Of a stretch of DNA of 8,661 nt, positions 6,356 to 8,661 are shown piece after piece; position 1 is the first letter of the stretch; each line of letters starts with the position of its first letter. The notes under the pieces are model-generated. The model searched no databases. It saw nothing but the letters and a program-made list of their open reading frames with translations, and was not told where the DNA came from. This stretch comes from Lysobacterales bacterium (GTDB lineage: Bacteria; Pseudomonadota; Gammaproteobacteria; Xanthomonadales; Rhodanobacteraceae): the NCBI GenBank assembly GCA_013298265.1, contig JAAFHE010000117.1, forward strand, positions 1-8,661, in the 5' to 3' direction. The translations under genes and the position numbers were made by a program.

Positions 6356-6360
6356 CTCCC
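6356..6360 (-). promoter_or_regulatory. ribosome binding site deciding the start at 6348
   Basis: GGGAG on the minus strand sits 7 bases before the ATG at 6348 and 13 bases before the second ATG at 6342. The spacing supports 6348 as the start of the LprI/MliC-like protein. Confidence 0.65.
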
Positions 6361-6461
6361 GATACGCCGCACACGCCGACGATGGACAGCAATTGCACAG
6401 GCTCGGCAGCTTAGCGCAGGCGGCGTGCAAAGGATGCGATCAGCCAATGGCCCCCGGGGCG

Positions 6462-6479
6462 CATGCTGACTGCAGCATG
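6462..6479. promoter_or_regulatory. inverted repeat in divergent spacer, candidate operator
   Basis: A perfect 7-bp inverted repeat, CATGCTG (6462-6468) and CAGCATG (6473-6479), with a 4-base centre. It lies about midway in the 221-base spacer between two divergent secreted-protein genes, where a shared regulator could act. No known regulator consensus is matched with confidence. A hairpin in either leader transcript is the alternative. Confidence 0.4.
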
Positions 6480-6514
6480 ATAGGTGTCGGACGAACTTGG
6501 CGCTTGTGCGCTTT

Positions 6515-6530
6515 ATGTACATGCGTACAT
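6515..6530. promoter_or_regulatory. second inverted repeat upstream of the PI-PLC-like gene
   Basis: ATGTAC (6515-6520) and GTACAT (6525-6530) form a 6-bp inverted repeat around a 4-base centre. The same bases also contain GTACATG twice in direct orientation (6517-6523 and 6525-6531). It is AT-rich against its surroundings and lies about 40 bases before the ATG at 6570, a natural place for an operator or the promoter -10 region. No regulator is assigned. Confidence 0.35.
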
Positions 6531-6554
6531 GGCCGAGAGTGCTCGGCGAATCCC

Positions 6555-6560
6555 AGGGAG
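6555..6560 (+). promoter_or_regulatory. ribosome binding site deciding the start at 6570
   Basis: AGGGAG lies 9 bases before the ATG at 6570. The signal peptide begins directly at this ATG, so the frame's upstream extension to 6393 is discounted. Confidence 0.65.
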
Positions 6561-6569
6561 ATTCCGTTC

Positions 6570-8024
6570 ATGCCACCGAAATCACTGCAAGCCCGCGTTG
6601 CGGCCCCGCTGTTCGCGACCTGTCTAGCGCTGTCAGCCCTCACGGCGTCCGCCGCCCTGCCCTTGCGTGCCACGCCGCCCGCGTCCACCGACCGCTTCGA
6701 CCAGATCTACTACGCGCAGCCGCACAACACCTACCTGCACAGCGACAAGCTGACCAACTGGCTCGACGCGGGCTATCGCACGGTGGAGATCGACGTCATC
6801 GACAACGGCGACTGGGAACTCAACGCGAAAGGCCCGTACGTCGCGCATAGCTGGAACCCCGGCAACAGCAACTGCAGCGCGGCGACCGACGATCGCCTCG
6901 GCGACTGCCTCGACGACCTGACCGGCTGGCTCGACAGCAATCCCATCGACGTGCCGCTGCTCGTATTCATCGACATGAAAGCGAACTCGAATCCTGCCGC
7001 GGCATGGAATCCCGACGAGATCGCCAAGCTCGACAACTTCGTGCGCGGCTATCTCGGCAACCGCGTCTACAGCTACCGCGACCTGGCTGCCCATCTCGCG
7101 CCGAACGCCAACCGGACCGGCCTGAAGGCCAAGGGCTGGCCGACAATCTCCGCCCTCAAGGGCAAGATCATCGTCGCCTTCACCGGCGGCTACTACGGCA
7201 ACGTCAACGCACGCATGAACGATGCGCGCACGCTGCTCGCTGCGGAAACGCCGGCAGGGCCGGTATCGTTCCTGTGCCCCGATGTCGACGCCGGTGATCC
7301 GGACGAGATCTCCGGCACGATCGACAGCATCAGCGCGGCGGATTCCGCACTGTACTTCTGCACCAACATGAAGGCCGACAGCCACGACCAGTACACGCTG
7401 AACCGCTCGGCCGAATACCGCCAGATCCTGCACCAGTGGGGCGCCGCCGGCGCGTTCACGAGCACCGACTACGCCTGGAGCTACATCTCAGTCGCGCACG
7501 GCGCAAGCGCGATCGGCTGGGACGTGACCGAAACGCTGACCGCGAGCACGGTATTCAAACCCGCGTGGCTGACGAGCATCCCGCTGGTCGGCAAGCGCCG
7601 CAGCCTGCCCGGGTATTTCGAGCTGCGCACGACCTTCAACAAATGCGTCGACGTCGACGGCAGCGACTGGGACAACGGCACCAAACTGATCCAGTTCACC
7701 TGCAACGGCACCGACGCGCAGCGCTTCGTCTATACCTCGGAAGGCCAGCTACGGCCCAAGGGCAACACCGACTACTGCGCCGACGTCAAAGGCGGTGACG
7801 GCGAGCAGGGCGCGAAGCTCAACATCTGGAAATGCGACGGCGGCGAATCGGAAAAATGGAAGATTTCACCGGAAGGCCTGTTCGCGAACCGCCACAACGG
7901 CTGGAACTGGTGCATGGACGTGAGCGGCGGCAGTGCATCCGACGGCGTGCAGCTGCAGCTCTGGGGCTGCAGTGCCAGCAACCGCAACGAGCAGTTCGAT
8001 CCGCGCCTGGTGCCGGATTTCTGA
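6570..8024 (+). CDS. secreted phosphoinositide phospholipase C-like protein with ricin-type lectin domain
   Basis: A 484-residue exported protein: signal peptide (1 to about 28, ending TASA), a PI-PLC-like barrel (about 42-335) and a ricin B-type lectin domain (about 348-478). The barrel carries QPHNTY (H52, the first catalytic histidine position), TVEIDV (E73, D75, likely calcium ligands), YVAHSW (H93, second histidine position) and VFIDMKAN (D135, K137). The HNTY and VEIDV pattern fits the calcium-dependent PI-PLC group (Streptomyces PLC1 type) better than the Bacillus type; such enzymes cleave phosphoinositides or related phosphodiesters. The lectin part shows three repeats, each with a cysteine pair (C359/C378, C403/C422, C448/C467) and a QxW-like end (QRF, EKW, EQF), expected to bind sugars. 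Start 6570 is set by the signal peptide and AGGGAG. Activity on lipids is inferred; another phosphodiester or glycolipid substrate is possible. Confidence 0.88.
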   Translation: MPPKSLQARVAAPLFATCLALSALTASAALPLRATPPASTDRFDQIYYAQPHNTYLHSDKLTNWLDAGYRTVEIDVIDNGDWELNAKGPYVAHSWNPGNSNCSAATDDRLGDCLDDLTGWLDSNPIDVPLLVFIDMKANSNPAAAWNPDEIAKLDNFVRGYLGNRVYSYRDLAAHLAPNANRTGLKAKGWPTISALKGKIIVAFTGGYYGNVNARMNDARTLLAAETPAGPVSFLCPDVDAGDPDEISGTIDSISAADSALYFCTNMKADSHDQYTLNRSAEYRQILHQWGAAGAFTSTDYAWSYISVAHGASAIGWDVTETLTASTVFKPAWLTSIPLVGKRRSLPGYFELRTTFNKCVDVDGSDWDNGTKLIQFTCNGTDAQRFVYTSEGQLRPKGNTDYCADVKGGDGEQGAKLNIWKCDGGESEKWKISPEGLFANRHNGWNWCMDVSGGSASDGVQLQLWGCSASNRNEQFDPRLVPDF

Positions 8025-8047
8025 GCATTGATGCCGGCGACGGGAAC

Positions 8048-8120
8048 GGAGTGAGGCAGAAGTGAGGAACGAGGCGGCCGCATCGCGGCCTCTCGTTGCT
8101 CACTCCTCTTCCCTCACTCC
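8048..8120. terminator. large nested hairpin between convergent PI-PLC-like and DUF3011 genes
   Basis: Four nested pairs of arms share one centre: GGAGTGAGG (8048-8056) with CCTCACTCC (8112-8120); AGTGAG (8061-8066) with CTCACT (8099-8104); AACGAG (8068-8073) with CTCGTT (8092-8097); GGCCGC (8076-8081) with GCGGCC (8085-8090), closing a 3-base ATC loop. That gives 27 base pairs with small bulges. One arm is purine-rich and contains AGTGAGG twice, 11 bases apart. Its position between two convergent genes favours a bidirectional terminator; the length and internal repetition also suit a dispersed REP-like palindromic element. Confidence 0.6.
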
Positions 8121-8153
8121 ACGCTTTCGCGCAACGCCTGCGCTTCCTGTCGC

Positions 8154-8661
8154 TCAGCGCCAGCGCCGCTCGATCACGAACTCGGCCTCACAGCCTTCAT
8201 CGACCCAGATGCCGGCGCGGTTCCAGCCCCAGGTGCGATCCTCGATGCAACGCGACCCGGAGATCTGCCGCGTCAGGCGCACCTCGCTGCCGCGGCCGGT
8301 GTCGACTTCGCAGAGGCGGTAGCTGAAATTCTGGCTGCCGCAGCGTACCGCGATGCGCTGACTCCCATCATCGTCGCCGCGCCCGTCGTCATAGCCCTGG
8401 TTGTAGCCGCGGACGTGGCCGCCACCGCGATCGTCACGGCGCTCGTCACGATAGTCGTCGTCGCCATTGTCGTAGCCGCGATCGTCGTGACGGTCGCCAC
8501 CCCCGCGCCGTTCGACGCGGAATACGCCGGCGCAGCCGTCGTCGACCCAGACACCGGCGCGGTTCCAGCCCCAGCTACGGCCTTCGACGCATTCGGTATC
8601 GGAGATCTGGGCGACGATCTCCACGCGCCCGCCACGGCCGGTGTCGACCTGACACAGGTTG
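8154..8661 (-). CDS. DUF3011 double-repeat protein, N-terminus missing
   Basis: The last 168 residues of a protein with two DUF3011 repeats; the frame is open through the right edge, so the true start lies outside (an internal GTG at 8624 is not the start). Each repeat has the family pattern: LCxVDTGRG, then QIS with a cysteine, a WGWNRAGxWVDxGC motif and an F-x-x-ERR end. The repeats are joined by about 45 residues rich in Asp, Arg, Gly and Tyr (for example DNGDDDYRDERRDDRGGG), likely disordered and perhaps metal-binding. The cysteines suggest an exported protein with disulfides, but the signal peptide is out of view. Function is unknown in the family, which I associate mainly with Xanthomonadales. 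It is convergent with the PI-PLC-like gene. Confidence 0.85.
   Translation of the reverse strand, partial: NLCQVDTGRGGRVEIVAQISDTECVEGRSWGWNRAGVWVDDGCAGVFRVERRGGGDRHDDRGYDNGDDDYRDERRDDRGGGHVRGYNQGYDDGRGDDDGSQRIAVRCGSQNFSYRLCEVDTGRGSEVRLTRQISGSRCIEDRTWGWNRAGIWVDEGCEAEFVIERRWR
8157..8661. repeat. in-gene duplication of the DUF3011 unit, 342-base period
   Basis: Two copies of the DUF3011 coding unit are offset by exactly 342 bases (114 codons). Identical stretches are 8212-8232 against 8554-8574 (21 bases), 8201-8209 against 8543-8551, and 8293-8306 against 8635-8648. Nucleotide identity over the WGWNRAG codons is higher than the protein identity elsewhere in the units, which suggests a recent duplication or gene conversion at this core. 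Confidence 0.7.

Noticed and set aside
6393..6569. Upstream start for the PI-PLC-like protein
   Set aside because: It would place 59 unrelated residues before a good signal peptide; ATG 6570 has its own ribosome binding site.
6633..7433. Minus-strand open frame of 266 codons opposite the PI-PLC-like gene
   Set aside because: Val/Ala/Arg-rich mirror of the coding strand with no family features; the plus strand is plainly coding.
8048..8120. CRISPR or tandem-repeat array
   Set aside because: The AGTGAGG motif recurs only as part of a single hairpin; there are no spacers of regular length.
1..8661. Defence island, toxin-antitoxin pair or mobile element
   Set aside because: No nuclease, helicase, reverse transcriptase, transposase or integrase motif and no flanking direct repeats were found in any real gene.

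Overview
This 8.66 kb window is GC-rich, uninterrupted bacterial chromosome. Its content fits a gammaproteobacterium of the Xanthomonadales (Lysobacterales) type: a DUF3011 repeat protein, a secreted multidomain lysozyme-inhibitor-like protein, a HAE1-type RND pump, and very strong GC bias at third codon positions, which produces many long shadow reading frames. The taxonomic placement is inference from family content, not from a marker gene. No rRNA, tRNA, CRISPR array, insertion sequence or phage gene was seen.

Layout, left to right: (1) the C-terminal end of an RND efflux transporter (+, cut by the window edge); (2) a GFA/CENP-V-type zinc protein (-); (3) an Old Yellow Enzyme-family flavin oxidoreductase resembling YqjM/XenA (+); (4) a small ankyrin-repeat protein (-); (5) a GNAT acetyltransferase (+); (6, 7) two tandem, paralogous, exported NTF2-like (DUF4440/SnoaL-type) proteins (-), with (8) a secreted three-part protein upstream on the same strand, combining a calcium-loop/CGSGGC domain, an LprI/DUF1311 domain and an MliC-like domain; (9) a secreted phosphoinositide-phospholipase-C-like enzyme with a C-terminal ricin-type lectin domain (+); (10) a DUF3011 double-repeat protein (-, cut by the right edge).

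The left half (1-5) looks like ordinary accessory metabolism and stress genes in mostly single-gene units on alternating strands. The right half (6-10) is dominated by proteins with export signals or secreted-protein architecture. Genes 8 and 9 are divergently transcribed from a 221-base spacer holding two inverted repeats. Three of the four convergent gene junctions contain a clear hairpin: a 9-bp stem after the RND gene, a hairpin that includes both stop codons between the oxidoreductase and ankyrin genes, and a nested 27-bp hairpin between the phospholipase and DUF3011 genes. The minus-strand gene 8 has a classical intrinsic terminator.

There is no convincing defence system, conflict system or mobile island. 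The most interesting items are the double lysozyme-inhibitor fusion, the PI-PLC/lectin fusion beside it, the duplicated NTF2-like pair with different export signals, and the large hairpin at 8048-8120.
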